Shown: one piece after another, positions 13,721 to 25,724 of the stretch | Numbering within the stretch: position 1 is the first letter of the stretch | Layout of the letters: each line of letters begins with the position of its first letter | Source of the DNA: Stromatinia cepivora | Lineage: Eukaryota > Ascomycota > Leotiomycetes > Helotiales > Sclerotiniaceae | Direction: 5' to 3' | DNA: 64,000 bases | NCBI GenBank assembly: GCA_014898415.1 | Contig: RCTD01000003.1 | Coordinates: forward strand, 496,001 to 560,000 | Position numbers and translations under genes: made by a program | The notes under the pieces: model-generated | What the model saw: the letters and a program-made list of their open reading frames with translations, nothing else | Database searches by the model: none | What the model was told of the DNA's origin: nothing

Positions 13721-14427
13721 GGTGTGGTGGTTTGATGGTTTGGATGGCTAGGATGGCTAGGATGGTGTATTGAGGAGGGGTTGTTGTGGGTTGGGATAGA
13801 TTGGTTGGATTAGTGCGGGATTTTCGAGGATGAATGAAAGATTGCAGAGATGTAATGTGCGAGAGTCATATCGTGAGAGGAGAGTAGCTGTGATGTCGCG
13901 GTGATTGTGTGAAATTTATTTGGATATTTGATTGATTTGTATATTGACTGACGCAGCCTTGTTTCTATTTTTCAGTTGTTACAATCAGCCTCGTAGCCTT
14001 ACTGAGCTCGGACCATTGGATCTAGGTCTAGTGAGTCTGTCCAAAATAGAAATAGATTAAAGCTCACCAGGAGTTGTACCTTACTCCCGATGATCTTTTG
14101 TAAAAGTCGATGAATCTTCACTGCTGTACTCACAAAACCATACTTGCAAATCATATAAAACAATAAATAGAAACCTCATTTTTTATTGAAACATTTGAAC
14201 GAGGAACCGACTCCACTAATTGTATCTGCCACCAACGTAATCAGAAGAAGCCTTTGCGCATGAATTAATGCCTCCTCTCCATCCATATGCATAGTCAGAC
14301 TCCTTTCATTGCCCCCCTCCCGCTTCCCTCATACTTTTCATCCCTACTCTCCTTCCACTCATCCATTCATTTATCCATACATTCAATCACTCTTCCACCT
14401 ACTTTCCCCCAATGTCTCAGACTATGT
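13721..14427. other. Intergenic RMI1 / SEC24
   Basis: About 700 bp containing the RMI1 promoter and the SEC24 3' end (both genes point left). A short ggatggcta direct repeat sits at 13,739-13,765. No gene seen. Confidence 0.5.
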
Positions 14428-17335
14428 TTAAGAACTAACCTTTTCCCTCATCATCCCCATCCATTGCTGGAAGCCCATTCCCTGATCCGCTCTATCCTCC
14501 ACCAACAGCGTCTGTGCCCATAACTTCAGACTTGGCTCACCATCTTCACGGACCACATACAAATGTGGTACCACAATACTACCCACACCTCTACTCCTAT
14601 AATCTCTCGCTTTCTGGAAGACATTTCTAACCCTTTCACTAAAATCATTATCCAATTCCGGTAGAGTAGATTTTCCAACCTTGAGCTTCGTTCGATCGGA
14701 AACATCAAAGACGTCGGCGAGAAGTTGTGGGACAGCATCGCGGCCTACCCAGAGAAATTGTGTTTGGCCATCGTCGATGAGGTAGAGACCGAATGGTACG
14801 AGACGTTCGGAGGAGAGGTTCATAGGAGGTGGAAGGACAATTTGATTTGTTTCTGGGTCAGGAATACCGGCATTATCGGGCATATCATGTAATGAGTAAA
14901 GACGTGGATAAATGTACTGCATCAAAAGTGGAAGAGGAAGTGTAGACAATTGGCAAAGAGCCGCAGATCTTAGATCCGATGGGATTTGAGCCGATTTTCG
15001 AAGTCCAACATTCTTGATAAGACCAAGGAATAGAACTGGTAATCCACGGAGGTTGGCAGGGAATTGAAGTCCACCACCTCCCATATTTCCACCAGCAAGC
15101 TCTTTCTTGAAAGTTTGAAGAAGCTCAATTAATTTAGATTGAAGAGCTTCACGTGCAGGCTCAAGTCCACCACTCAATGCACGTTCAACAGCCTTGTGAC
15201 TGAAGTAAGTAGTAATTGCGCATTGATCGGCAGATGCGTAAACATCTTGAAGAGTAGTTGTTGTAGGTAATGACAAAGTCATGACTCTAATGCGACGTTC
15301 TCCATTACTTGTGGTATGCAAGACAGCAGTTTGCATGCAAACAAAGTTCTTTGTAAGAGATTCGTCAATTGCGACTTCAACAACATAGCTTTGATCGCGA
15401 GGGAAAGCTGGGAAGGCACAGAGATCCGAACTTCGGTTGAAGAAGTTACCATAGAAAGTGCTCATTCGAAGACCAGTGGTAGCACGAACACGTAATACTG
15501 CCTCAAGGCCAATCTCAGCAGATAGGTAATCACTAAACTCTGTAGCGAATTTGATAGCATCTTCGCTTCTTCCAGCATTCCATCCAGGGTAGAAATAGGT
15601 TTGTCCACCAGTATATCTTGGAAGGTTGCTAAGAGAAGCAACATCCTGGTATTGCGATGAAAATAAGAACATATCAATAGAAACTTGGTTCTTTGAACAT
15701 TCCACCGCAAAACTCTTGTAGAAGCTGTTGGCTGTTTGTAATAGACTACTCTCCTTTGAGGTACCCAATAACTTCTTATCCTCGCGCATCTCTAATTTGC
15801 CATATCCAACATTAGGTAATGAAGCAGTGATTACAACAATCTTTCCACCAAGAGGTGAAATAAGTTTGTGACCAGCACGAAGAGCTGATCCCATACATGA
15901 TCCGTTGTTTGTGTTGGTCTGGAACATTTGAGGAAGAGCCATGAGGAATTTCTCAACATTCAACCTGCACTCAGACAATGGAACCAATAACTCTTGAGGG
16001 ACAGGAAGGAATGGTTCATCCAAATCACTGACGACAAGCATATTTGTTTCTCCATTTTCTTCCGTGTCTTTTGGGACTTGGAAGTAATGTAAGCTTGAGT
16101 CCACAGCCATAAATCCAACTCGTGTTCTTCGGTCCGCATTTGGTATCCTGTTAAGACTGTCGAGAATAGTTCTGGCACTAGTAGCCAACAAGCCACAGGA
16201 TACAGAAGCAAAGCTGACATCGAACAAGAAGAGATAGACAAGTGGTTGTGGAGGTCTAACCATATATTCCTGTGGTGCGACAAATTCCACAACTGCATGA
16301 TTAAGCTCCGGTCGTTGCCATCGGTCAACACTCTGTTGTGCAGCTGCATCCCAGTCGAAAGCTTGTGGAACATCGTTTGTGAGATTACACATATTACATC
16401 TCCATCTGTGACCATGATCGAGGAATGAAACATATGGGTTGATGTATGAACGGCATCTTCTACAACGTGAAATGACTTGATCTTGAACAACTGGTACTGG
16501 ATCGTCGACATCGTGCAATGAAGTATATGGTTGTATAACTAATGCGAAAGGAAGTTTCGATTTCTTGAGAAGGGAATTAGTTGTAGGAACGGCGTTCAAA
16601 GTCGATCTAACATATTTTGATGGGCAATTCGCATTTGGGGAAGGGGTCACACTTGACTATGTAAATATTAGCATAATCTATCACAATTAAACCTTAAAAA
16701 CTCACATTTGCAGGCAAAATAATCGGAGGAGGAGGTAAATCCAACTCTGCAACATTGAAAGGTTGATTGACGAGATCTGTAGCATAAAGCTGATTCAAAG
16801 CAACCTGAGCTGGAGCACCAGGACGAGCTTGAGCCGCGATAGGTTGTTGTGGCCCACCCATTCCCATTTGTCCCATCCCCTGTGTAATACCCGCTACACC
16901 AGGAGAAACAGGTGCACCTGGGCCCGGGTATCCAGCATCAGGAGGTTGATAACCCCCCACACCGCTGCCATATTGCGGTTGAGCGAAACCTCCTTGAGGA
17001 GCCCCAACCATTCCCCCCTGCGGAACTCCATATGCAGCTGCGGGATCTGGCTGAGCTTGATAACCACCATATGCAGCAGGTGCTTGTGCGGGTTGGAATT
17101 GAGCACTGCCATGCGTTTGTCCTCCTAGAGCCGAATTCGCACCTTGTCCGAAATCATAAGCTTGTGTCGCATAACCCCTCTTCTTCTTCTTTCCACCATC
17201 TGCTCCTGGATTTCCACCAAGTGGTGAGGGAGATGTCGCTGATTGTTCAAAACCTGGTTGCGCCGGACTTTGCTGTGCATATGGATCTTGAGGGGGGTAA
17301 GCTTGGCCCGGATATCCATCTTGTGGTGCCGCCAT
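14428..17335 (-). CDS. SEC24: Sec24, COPII coat cargo-binding subunit
   Basis: Cargo adaptor of the COPII inner coat, pairing with Sec23 and binding ER-export signals at ER exit sites. Two exons: 17335-16706 and 16656-14428, split by a 49-bp intron (GTGAGT donor, GCTAAT branch, CATAG acceptor), giving 952 residues. The first ~190 residues are a Pro/Gln/Gly/Tyr-rich disordered tail ([20 protein letters not shown]) with a KKKKR patch. The zinc finger is C275-x2-C278 and C297-x2-C300 (CRRC ... CNMC). The trunk domain follows ([20 protein letters not shown]), then the beta-sandwich, helical and C-terminal gelsolin-like domains ([20 protein letters not shown]). Length and domain order match the family. 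The exact end is slightly uncertain because GTTAGT overlaps the last codons, but the simple read-through ends in MREKVSS. It is divergent from the small membrane protein gene. Confidence 0.95.
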
Positions 17336-18067
17336 ATTTGCTATTGCTTAAATTCTCTCCCGTGTTTCCGAGAGTCGTGATAGAGTGCAAAGCGCAATAA
17401 GATTCGTAGCCGCGCTTAAAAGCTTGATTAACTATTTTTTTTGCGGGATAAATCGAGTATGAAAACTGTCAAGTCAATCCCTAAGCCTAGGATTCTTGGA
17501 GAGCTCTACGTAGTTTCAAGGAACACGTTGCTAAGAAAGTCCTTCCTAGGCAGATGAGATCCGAACCGATTGAGAAAACTAAGGGGTAGTTTAGACGATG
17601 AAAGAGAAATCGAAAATTATAATCAAGCCACTCATGACATTGAATTGCTATGATATACGTAATGAATTGGGTTGAAATTCAAAAGTTTGGTCTGGTCACT
17701 CAAAAATGAATCCTGGCCTTTCGGCTTTCATCATCCACATGCCCTCGCCATAACATTTTCGTCCCGCAGCAATCACGTGCTAGGGTATATGTAATTGCGC
17801 AGCATGTTGGGGTTTCCAAATTTAAAGAGTCATAGCTTAACATAGCCTAACTCCGACTCCGTATAGCAGGATAAACGTCCTAGATTAAATATAAACTCTC
17901 TTCACCTGAAACTCATTTACTTGTTCAACATCCTCCAGATTTTTTATGATTCTGATCTCCTCGAGTACAATTTTTGTGGTTCAAATTATTTAATCGAGTG
18001 AAAGACAAAGATTCATCTATTTCATACCAATAATAAATCCATTTTCTTCATTTCATAACAACAAACA
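17336..18067. promoter_or_regulatory. Divergent promoter SEC24 / small membrane protein
   Basis: About 730 bp between two divergent starts. A palindromic E-box CACGTG at 17,774-17,779 lies near the middle and is a plausible bHLH (Cbf1-type) site; this role is inference. A T/A-rich tract precedes the right-hand gene. Confidence 0.4.
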
Positions 18068-18773
18068 ATGGCTTGGGGATCTCCATCAAAGCCCCCTCCA
18101 CCCCGCTCTGCTCTAAGGTACGTAAAGTTGTGTATTTCTTTGTCTCCAAACTTTGTTACATAGCTTTACACCAATCGACCTTATCCTTATTCTCCCTCTC
18201 TCTCATCTCAATAAATCAAATATGTAGTACCTCAAAACCAATATACTAATCATGTTCCCGGACAACAGCAAGCTCCTCCCTCTCCTAATCTTCCTCATTG
18301 TCCTCGGCGCATTTGCCTTTATTGGCTACCAAGTTTACCTCGTCACTCAACAAGTCTCTAAATCTGCTTCTGACAAAATGGCTTCCAAGAATGTTTCTTT
18401 CACGAAAGATGGCGTCAAAGTTGGAGTTAAAGAGATGAAAAATGAAAGTTATGTGGATAGAACTCAAGGGCTCTTGGTTAAGGCTTGGAATTTAAGTACA
18501 TGGCCGGCATATCGATCGAGGTTGGGCTGGAATAGTCCTAAGGATAATGGGGATGGGAATGGTCCGAAAGTTGAAGCTAGAAAACCGTGAGTTTGGTCTT
18601 TTTCTTTTGATGCGCTGCGATGGATTGAAGGGGTTTGGTGAGATTATGGCAAATCTCCTCTTACTCTTACTCTCACTCTTACCATTCACCAAAATGCGCC
18701 AAGCACATCCTCAAAAAGCCACTAACATCCGATTTTCCCATTCAGATATTCGCGCTCCTCGTCCAGCAGATAA
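18068..18773 (+). CDS. Small single-pass membrane protein, conserved hypothetical
   Basis: A 131-residue protein from three exons: 18068-18117, 18269-18586 and 18746-18773. The first exon codes for a Pro-rich start (MAWGSPSKPPPPRSAL). Splicing to 18269 (acceptor acaacag after a tactaatc branch point) is in phase and leads straight into a hydrophobic segment of about 24 residues (LLPLLIFLIVLGAFAFIGYQ..., residues 19-42). A polar tail follows, and the last exon adds Pro and then YSRSSSSR before the stop. All three joins are consistent in phase and have consensus borders. The topology suggests a short cytosolic N-terminus and an anchored helix; compartment is not known. I recall similar small proteins in other ascomycetes but no function. 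The ATG at 18252 is probably intronic, since the spliced model explains the reading frame better. Confidence 0.72.
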
Positions 18774-19573
18774 AACAGCTCAACTGCGCAAAAATTTCGC
18801 TGATACCCCAATCTATTTCTTCGCATTTGTATTACCGTACTCGTTTTCAAATCTTCATTACCAGATTTTCTCCGGAACTAAACCAGAGAGTATCATCTGA
18901 AGTTACACCCAATAAATACCGCTTAGCTGCGCAGAACATGGGATCTGGGGAATGGATGGATGGGGCGTTCATCGATATTTTGTATTACAGTACCTTCGAG
19001 TTCTGGTTACCGGACGGAAAGGGGTAGTCACCTGGATTACAACTGCAGGAAATGATACTTTTATTTGCGCAGGACATTGGATCTAGGGGAGTGGGGGTTA
19101 CACAGATGGATGAGGCGTTAATTGATCAGACAATTTTTATTTTCATTTTATTTTCATATACCCACTTGATTGGTATATTTTATCATCTCCAAGTACTTTT
19201 ATCAGCCCATGATATTGTGTAAAGCCTCATAAGTCTTCTGTGAGGACTAGGCTTCTTCTTTCCTCTTCTAGCTTATATGAAGTTTCATGGATGAATCCTC
19301 ATGATAGACTTACGAATATATGGCAATGCTCAACCGATTATACTACAGGATTTTATTAAGATCCTACATATACCTTATATGCGAGTTTCTTTTGAAAAAG
19401 ATGAATACGATACTCGGATAGACAATGAACCTCATAATTTCTAAGGAGCTAGACCAACCTCAACATCAACCTCATGAATTTCTCAAAGGGCAAACCAAGC
19501 AAACAAGCCATTATAAATCTATCCTAATCCTAATCTTCCTCTTTCCCCTCGAGTCTCGATATACTACTAGCTA

Positions 19574-19588
19574 GGTAGGTAGGTAGGT
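19574..19588. repeat. TAGG tetranucleotide repeat
   Basis: About four copies of taggtaggtagg. It is the reverse complement of the CCTA array at 19,731, so the two could pair as a hairpin with a loop of roughly 140 bases. Confidence 0.7.
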
Positions 19589-19730
19589 ATGTATATAACT
19601 ATATACTTACACTATCCCCCTACAAACGTCAAATCCAAATACAAATATCCCGGAGCTCAAAACACCCAATAAATCATATATCTACATACCCCTATACCCA
19701 CTAAATCCCCATCTAATATCCATCATTATC

Positions 19731-19752
19731 TACCTACCTACCTACCTACCTA
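19731..19752. repeat. CCTA tetranucleotide repeat
   Basis: Five to six copies of ctac/ccta, inverted relative to the TAGG array at 19,574. Confidence 0.7.
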
Positions 19753-19967
19753 ACTTAAACACAAATAATAAAATAAATACCATATATAATATATATACTC
19801 GTAAAGTAGATACAGATACTTTCTTATAATATTATATAAATCTATTATAATATAAATAGTCACAGTAGTAATAATAAATTTGTAATCTTTTTTTTTTTCT
19901 TTTAAAGAGTCTGATTTTATGTACTGAGTATATTTTGGGTTTGTTTGGATAAATCGATATGAATATA

Positions 19968-19995
19968 GTGAAGTGAAGTGAAGTGAAGTGAAGTA
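19968..19995. repeat. GAAGT pentanucleotide repeat
   Basis: About five tandem copies of gaagt (gtgaagtgaagtgaagtgaa). Noncoding microsatellite. Confidence 0.8.
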
Positions 19996-20534
19996 TGATT
20001 CAAGAGCTGAGTATTAAATTTCTTTAGTATGATACAATATTATTCTTTATCTAAAATTTTGTTTATCTTGTTATATACCCGTATATAATATATAGCATAA
20101 TATAATATAAAACAACACCATTCATTATACAACAAATCTCCCCCTCCTCCATCAACACCAAACCACCAAACCACCAAAACACCCCAACAACACCCCAAAC
20201 CTTATCACCTTATAAACAGAGATATAAACAAAGATATACAGACAATAAACGCCTAATCACCCAGATATCCTTCCATATCCCAGCTCCATATCGGATATCC
20301 AGCTCAATTACTCCGTTCCTTTGCTTTCCTTGCAACTCCAACTCTGACTCCAATTCCGATTCCAACTCCAATCCCAATATGTACGCATACAGAAAACGAT
20401 GCTCGAGCAGTAAACTCCTTTCCATACCATACCACAGAATACCATACCCATCACAATCCATCCACAAGAACAAGATCTCCGTCGACTCGAAAAATCCCTA
20501 ATTCCTACCCCCTCCTCCCACCCCCCTCCACCTC

Positions 20535-22863
20535 TCAAACCGTAGTTTCCCACCACCCCAACCCCTCCAACCACGCATATTTCTTCCCTTGCTCATTACT
20601 AACTTTCCAACTCAATTCCCCCATTTTCTGCATATTTCCATTTCCACCGCCTACCCCTCCACCTCCCCCTCCACTCCCCAACCCATATTTACTCTGTTTA
20701 TACTGCAACATAACACTATTACTCAATCCATTCCCATTCATTGCACCAATCCCACCAATCCCATTCCCATTCCCCGACCCCGCATGAGCACTACCCCCCA
20801 ACACCCCCCTCCCAAGTTCTCCCTCCTTAACCTTCTCCATCGCCGCTTTGCGTTCTCGTTCCCCCATTTCCCTCTTCATCGCTTCTCGCTGTTGGAATGT
20901 AAGTGAGGAGATTGAAGAAGGTAGTGCGGGCATAATGGCTGGTTTGCCTGGGGGACGAATGGAATTTGGCGCGGCGAGTGATGCGTGGCCCATGTTATCG
21001 CGGCGGACGATCATGGAGGGGAGTCGGAGTTGTAGCTTTTATTTTTGTTAGTGTGTTGTTAAGTAAATGTAGAGTGGATACATGGATAGATGGGTAGATA
21101 GGAGGAAGGATGAAAGGACGAATCGGAAAAACACATACACAACCAACAACCTTCGCCTGATTCAACCCAATAACCTCTGAAATAAATTTAAACCGTCCCT
21201 TGATCCACAGACGTTGCGAATCCGTCGTAAAATCGCTGCAACTAACCGTCAACAACGGCCAAATCGTATACGCTCCCCCCAAAGCCTTAACACCCATAAC
21301 ATCTTCCCCACCACCCATTATATCCCCTGGTTTCAGTCGTCCCTCACTATCCAAATGCCATCCAAACATAAATGGAACAGAGGCAATAATATCACATATC
21401 ATTTCCTGGCCCACCCTCGACATTTGCGCGTATTCGGGTGTGGTTCGATAATCCACAGGGTAGCAAATCCATGCTGCGCAGCGGATGACAATCCCCGCGA
21501 TGAAAATCCTCGATACGCGGGAGAAATTCCATGAAGAGCAGGCAAAAACATCTGAATAGAGATCGACTCGTCCGGGACATACATCGGCTTTCGTTATATC
21601 ACCTCCGGGAATATTATCCACCCATGCTACCGTTTGCTTCGTTTGTGTTCCTTCCCATCTCTGATACTCCAGCTCTAGTTCAAGAGCACGATGCATAATC
21701 TCACTGACTAATTCGTTAGTCTCCGGCGACCGTGGATGTGACATAAGTATTCTATTTAAATCGCCACGGAGTTCAGCAACTTCAAGATTTAGTCTATTGA
21801 CGAAAGCAGCCCCTTCATCTTTTTGAGCATCGGCACACCACCATTCGGTTCCTAACGTGGGAGTTTTAGATGAAGAAAGACAATTGACAAGCTATCTCCA
21901 TATCAGTATTAACCCCGCTAATACGAGGGGTAGTGAGCTTACCATTTGTCCTCGAACACTTTGAAATAGAGCAACGCCAACTTTCGTCCTTAACTGTTTC
22001 TTGCCTCTCATCTTCACTATTTGCACAGCTCCATCGACATGTGATCCCCAGGCCGCGATGTTCGTTTTCTCTTGAGTGACGGTTTCGAAAAATCCTAGTA
22101 AAAGAATCGATGCTAATGTCTGATCGGTCTTTTGTTGTATAGGATTTTGTAGCGCCAAATTAACAACCTTCAAGGCCTTTGCATATTGGTCAATAGCTGA
22201 ATGCATCAACTTGCTTCCTCTTGCGCTTGGTCTATTTGCCAGAGAAGCCATCGCTACAGCTTGAAATGAAAGTGATAGAGCCGAGTCAGAAGGTTCCGTC
22301 TTGATTAATGGTAACACCCAGTCAAAAGAGCCTCGTATCTGTCCGCTTTGTGGTATTATAACGAAATTTGACATGAAATAACATGGTGCTTGTTGTTCGA
22401 TGCAACTAGTGAAGCCCACCTGTAATCCCAATGCATCTAATGAGGAAGGATCATTGCCGTCGGATTCAATCTTGGCCAGGTCCATTCCAGTCGTTGAATA
22501 CATTATTTCGGCATCGGCACTTGCGCTAGACACAAGTGAGAACTTGCGATCCCCATCACTTCGATTCCCGGATCCAGTTTGGGTATTATTATTGTTACCC
22601 TTCTTATTCTTTAGTGATCGTCGTGCCCGTCTTTCTGTAGCTTTTGTCTCATTACGAAAGACGAGATCAAAGTCATCCTTGTATCCTGGGCATTGTCGTC
22701 TTGATTTTTGGCACTGGAGGCAAGTCGGTTTGGTTTCATCACACTATTAGTATGATATCAGCATTCCAAAGGGTTTCCTAGAAATACAACGAAGATACCA
22801 CACCTTTATCCTTCGAGTTCTGCACATCTGGCAGCCCCGTGAAGGCTTGCCACAGTATACCAT
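20535..22863 (-). CDS. Zn2Cys6 fungal transcription factor
   Basis: Gal4-type binuclear zinc cluster transcription regulator. Four exons on the minus strand: 22863-22804, 22743-21943, 21891-21139 and 21035-20535, about 704 residues. The zinc cluster is at the extreme N-terminus: C11-x2-C14-x6-C21-x6-C28-x2-C31-x6-C38, read as GCQMCRTRRIK then CDETKPTCLQCQKSRRQCPG. A 60-bp intron interrupts it exactly before C21. A Lys/Asn-rich linker (KNKKGNNNN) follows, then a long helical middle region of the fungal-specific regulator type (SILLLGFFETVTQEK, EIMHRALELELEYQRWEG). The C-terminus is Gly/Asn-rich low complexity. Intron 2 uses GTAAGC. Intron 3 probably uses GTATGT at 21138 rather than the GTTGTT 12 bases upstream; both keep frame. 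The target genes are not indicated by the context: no pathway genes are adjacent, only the transposon island upstream. Confidence 0.85.
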
Positions 22864-23829
22864 CTCGATATACCTTCACTTCCTTGTCTATACTTTGACA
22901 AGATAAACCCCTAATATAACAACAAGTTTGTTTCAATACTTCTTTTCCTTTAAGCTCACAATCGATCATCCAGTTTCTCAATCAGGTTTCGAAAAGGAAT
23001 TCGAAAAAATGAATAAGTTATTGCGATTGTCCAGTAACTGTATATTGGACGAGGGTCGCAAGCCCATGCGATATTGACAAATGCTGTGCTTAAATCTGAA
23101 ACTAACACATGAAGTTACAGCTCGGTAACAAGCCCGCTGATACAAGCTAGAACAAGCTTTATTCTTGCGATTGCCTCGGCCACAATCAGTACTAGGAAGT
23201 TAGTGAAGGATAAATTGCTAGGAACAAGTATGTGGAACAAGTATGTAAAACAGGAGGGATAATAAATGACTTGATAGCGATAGGTAGAGGAAACTATCCG
23301 GGGTATATGGTTTAGATGAAATAAGAGACAAGATGAAGTGACAGATGTTAGTCAGGATATTGAGAGAAGGGGGTGAAAAAAGCATTCAACAAGTTGCGAT
23401 ATCAAGGAATAGTTTGATGCAAAATGTATCCTTTTAGTCAAGGGTCCCCCTGAAAGCTAGACCTCTGGGCGATCATTTCAAACCCCTCTTGGAGCTGTTT
23501 TGATGGGTTTTGATACCAGGGGGGAAAGGGAAGCACAGACCAAACAATTTATATTCAAACTCTCACTGGATTAGAGATTGGAAATGGAGTTCAAAAATGG
23601 ATTCAAAGATTTCAAAAGGATTTAATTATCCTTGATTAAAATCTAAGAATTAAGAAAGAATTTCTAAATAGAATTGCCGTACGGAAAATAAGGAAATTAT
23701 AAGGAGAGTTGTATAAAACATGATATTCTATTTGAGATGTTAGTATAGGGGGGAGTGGGGCTTTTGATAGAATCGTAAGCTAGAGTTGTAAAATAGAGAT
23801 TTATTAAAGCTAATGATATATATGTGTAT
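22864..23829. other. Transition from gene space to AT-rich island
   Basis: Upstream region of the transcription factor gene; base composition drops sharply near 23,580. A gaacaagtatgt direct repeat occurs at 23,222-23,248. No gene seen. Confidence 0.5.
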
Positions 23830-24260
23830 ATATGCGTATTATAATTAATTACGAAGATTAAAAGAGTAAAGTAATATAAGATATTTTTTATTTATATATT
23901 ATTGTTTTTTCTGTCTTTCAATACTGTTTTAAAAATTCCAAATATATAGAGTTATTCCTTTCAAAATCTTAAATTTCGAAGATTTTAATGAAATTTCAAC
24001 AATTTTACGATTTTGAAGTTTTTAAAGTTTGTATAACCTCTTTTAATGAATTCAAGATAGTCTTAGAACAGATTTCGAAATAAAATATTAATGATTTTGA
24101 TGATTTTGAATGATTTCTATTAGAAAATTGAAGATTTATAATACTTTATCTTTTCAATCAGCATAACGATAATTATTGGCCAAAGCCTCTATCTGTGGGA
24201 CAAGCACGGTCATTTTTTGGTGTGTTTTACAATAACTTCCCCCATCAACCTCCGTAGATT
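23830..24260 (+). mobile_element. Partial copy of the pogo-like element (left flank)
   Basis: Degenerate copy of the interior of the 825-bp pogo-like element. Shared landmarks are gattaaaagagtaaagtaat, then atattttttatttatatatt, gatgattttgaatgattt, attagaaaattgaagattta and caagcacg, in the same order as 25,150-25,442 joined to 58,978-59,130. I cannot find its terminal inverted repeats, so the ends are approximate. It preserves the uninterrupted target sequence into which the outer gypsy element inserted in the other copy. Confidence 0.7.
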
Positions 24261-24987
24261 CATGATGAAGCAAACATATCTATCTACCTATCTTATCGTG
24301 CGACCGTTGGCTGGATTAGTTATGTTCCAAGACATTCCCGTTAGCTTTTCAGAATCTAATCACGTTAATAATCTGAGAGTTCTTGAACTAAATGGCAAAA
24401 TAAGAATTAAGTGTCAACCTTCAGAACTGACTGTTGTTGTGGTTCTCATGCTGTGCTGTGCTCGCTCGGGCAATTGATGCAGGTGAAAATGCACGGTATG
24501 ATTTGTATATGCTAGGTATAGGTAAAAATATTGGAGACCTCTTACATGGGTATGTCCATATACATTCTTAAAAGATACCTAGTAGGTTATCTACTACTGT
24601 ATATAGAAGTATATTTGACGGTATAAATCATTTACATAATAAACATAAACGGTAAAAGCTGTCCCATAAAATTAAAATCAATGTGAGTCAATTTGACGTT
24701 TGATAATTTGATATTCAACGGTAATGGGAGTGATTTATAGAGTAGGTTTACCCTTTTACTTTTTCGCCCTGAAGCGTTTTTAGATCGGTCCCGTTATGAT
24801 GGTATCTACCGCAAGTCATTATTTCTACAGAAGGTTCCACCCGTCTCATGAATCCGTAAAATCAAATCCACTCATTAATCAGGCATTGTCAACCATGAAT
24901 TGTGTTCCAATAAGATAGTGATTCTACAATAAAAAATTTACCTTTACTCCCACCACAGTATCAATTACAACTACAATACAATAAATA
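24261..24987. other. Intergenic remnant
   Basis: About 700 bp of more balanced composition between two pogo-like copies. A short frame at 24,217-24,477 is not recognisable as a gene. Nothing else seen. Confidence 0.4.
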
Positions 24988-25442
24988 CAGTAGAACCTGA
25001 TTATAAAAGACCGAAAAATTCGATCAATCGAATCTCTTATATTCATATAAGGTTTTAAAACATCTATAAAATTTATATAATCAATTTTAAATCTTAGCTC
25101 TACTTTAGTTTCAATATTATAAAAATTATTATATAATAAACGATATTATATATATATATATATATATAAAGATTGAAAGAGTAAATAATATAAAATATTT
25201 TTTATTTATATATTATTATTTTTTCTTCTTTCGATACTACTTTAAAGAACTCGAATAGATATTGAATTATTCCTCTTCGAAATTTCAATATTGAAGATTT
25301 TGATCGAATTTTAATGATTCTGATAAAATCTCAATAAAATTATGATTTTGAAGTTTTTAAAGTTTGTATAATTTCATTTAATAAATTCAGAGTAATTTTA
25401 AAATAAATTTCGAAATAAAATATTAATAATTTTAATGATTTT

Positions 25443-25724
25443 TGTGACGCACAAGAGCCGTAATAGAGCTGAATAAACAGGGTCAATTATATTCCTTAGA
25501 ATCTACAATTAAAGAATTATGATTTGTAAAGAGCGATTAGATATATATATACAAATACTCATTTGTAAACTACAGAACTGTACGCATACATTATTAGGGT
25601 CACCATTTTACTATATTAAATCATATGATTTGTAACATATATATACAGACGATTAATCTATAAATTGATATAGGAGATAAAGGGTATCACATAATTAGCC
25701 TCCTATAATTCACGATTCATAACA
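25443..25724 (-). repeat. Gypsy copy A 3' LTR
   Basis: 282-bp LTR, reading on the plus strand from tgtgacgcacaagagccg to cacgattcataaca. Followed inward by cccttccttcgga, the complement of the polypurine tract. Confidence 0.9.

Larger units (their letters stand above)
18774..20534. other. Intergenic with simple repeats
   Basis: About 1.8 kb between convergent genes, AT-rich after 19,750. No gene recognised; the short frames lack codon character or family resemblance. It contains the three simple repeats listed separately. Confidence 0.5.
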
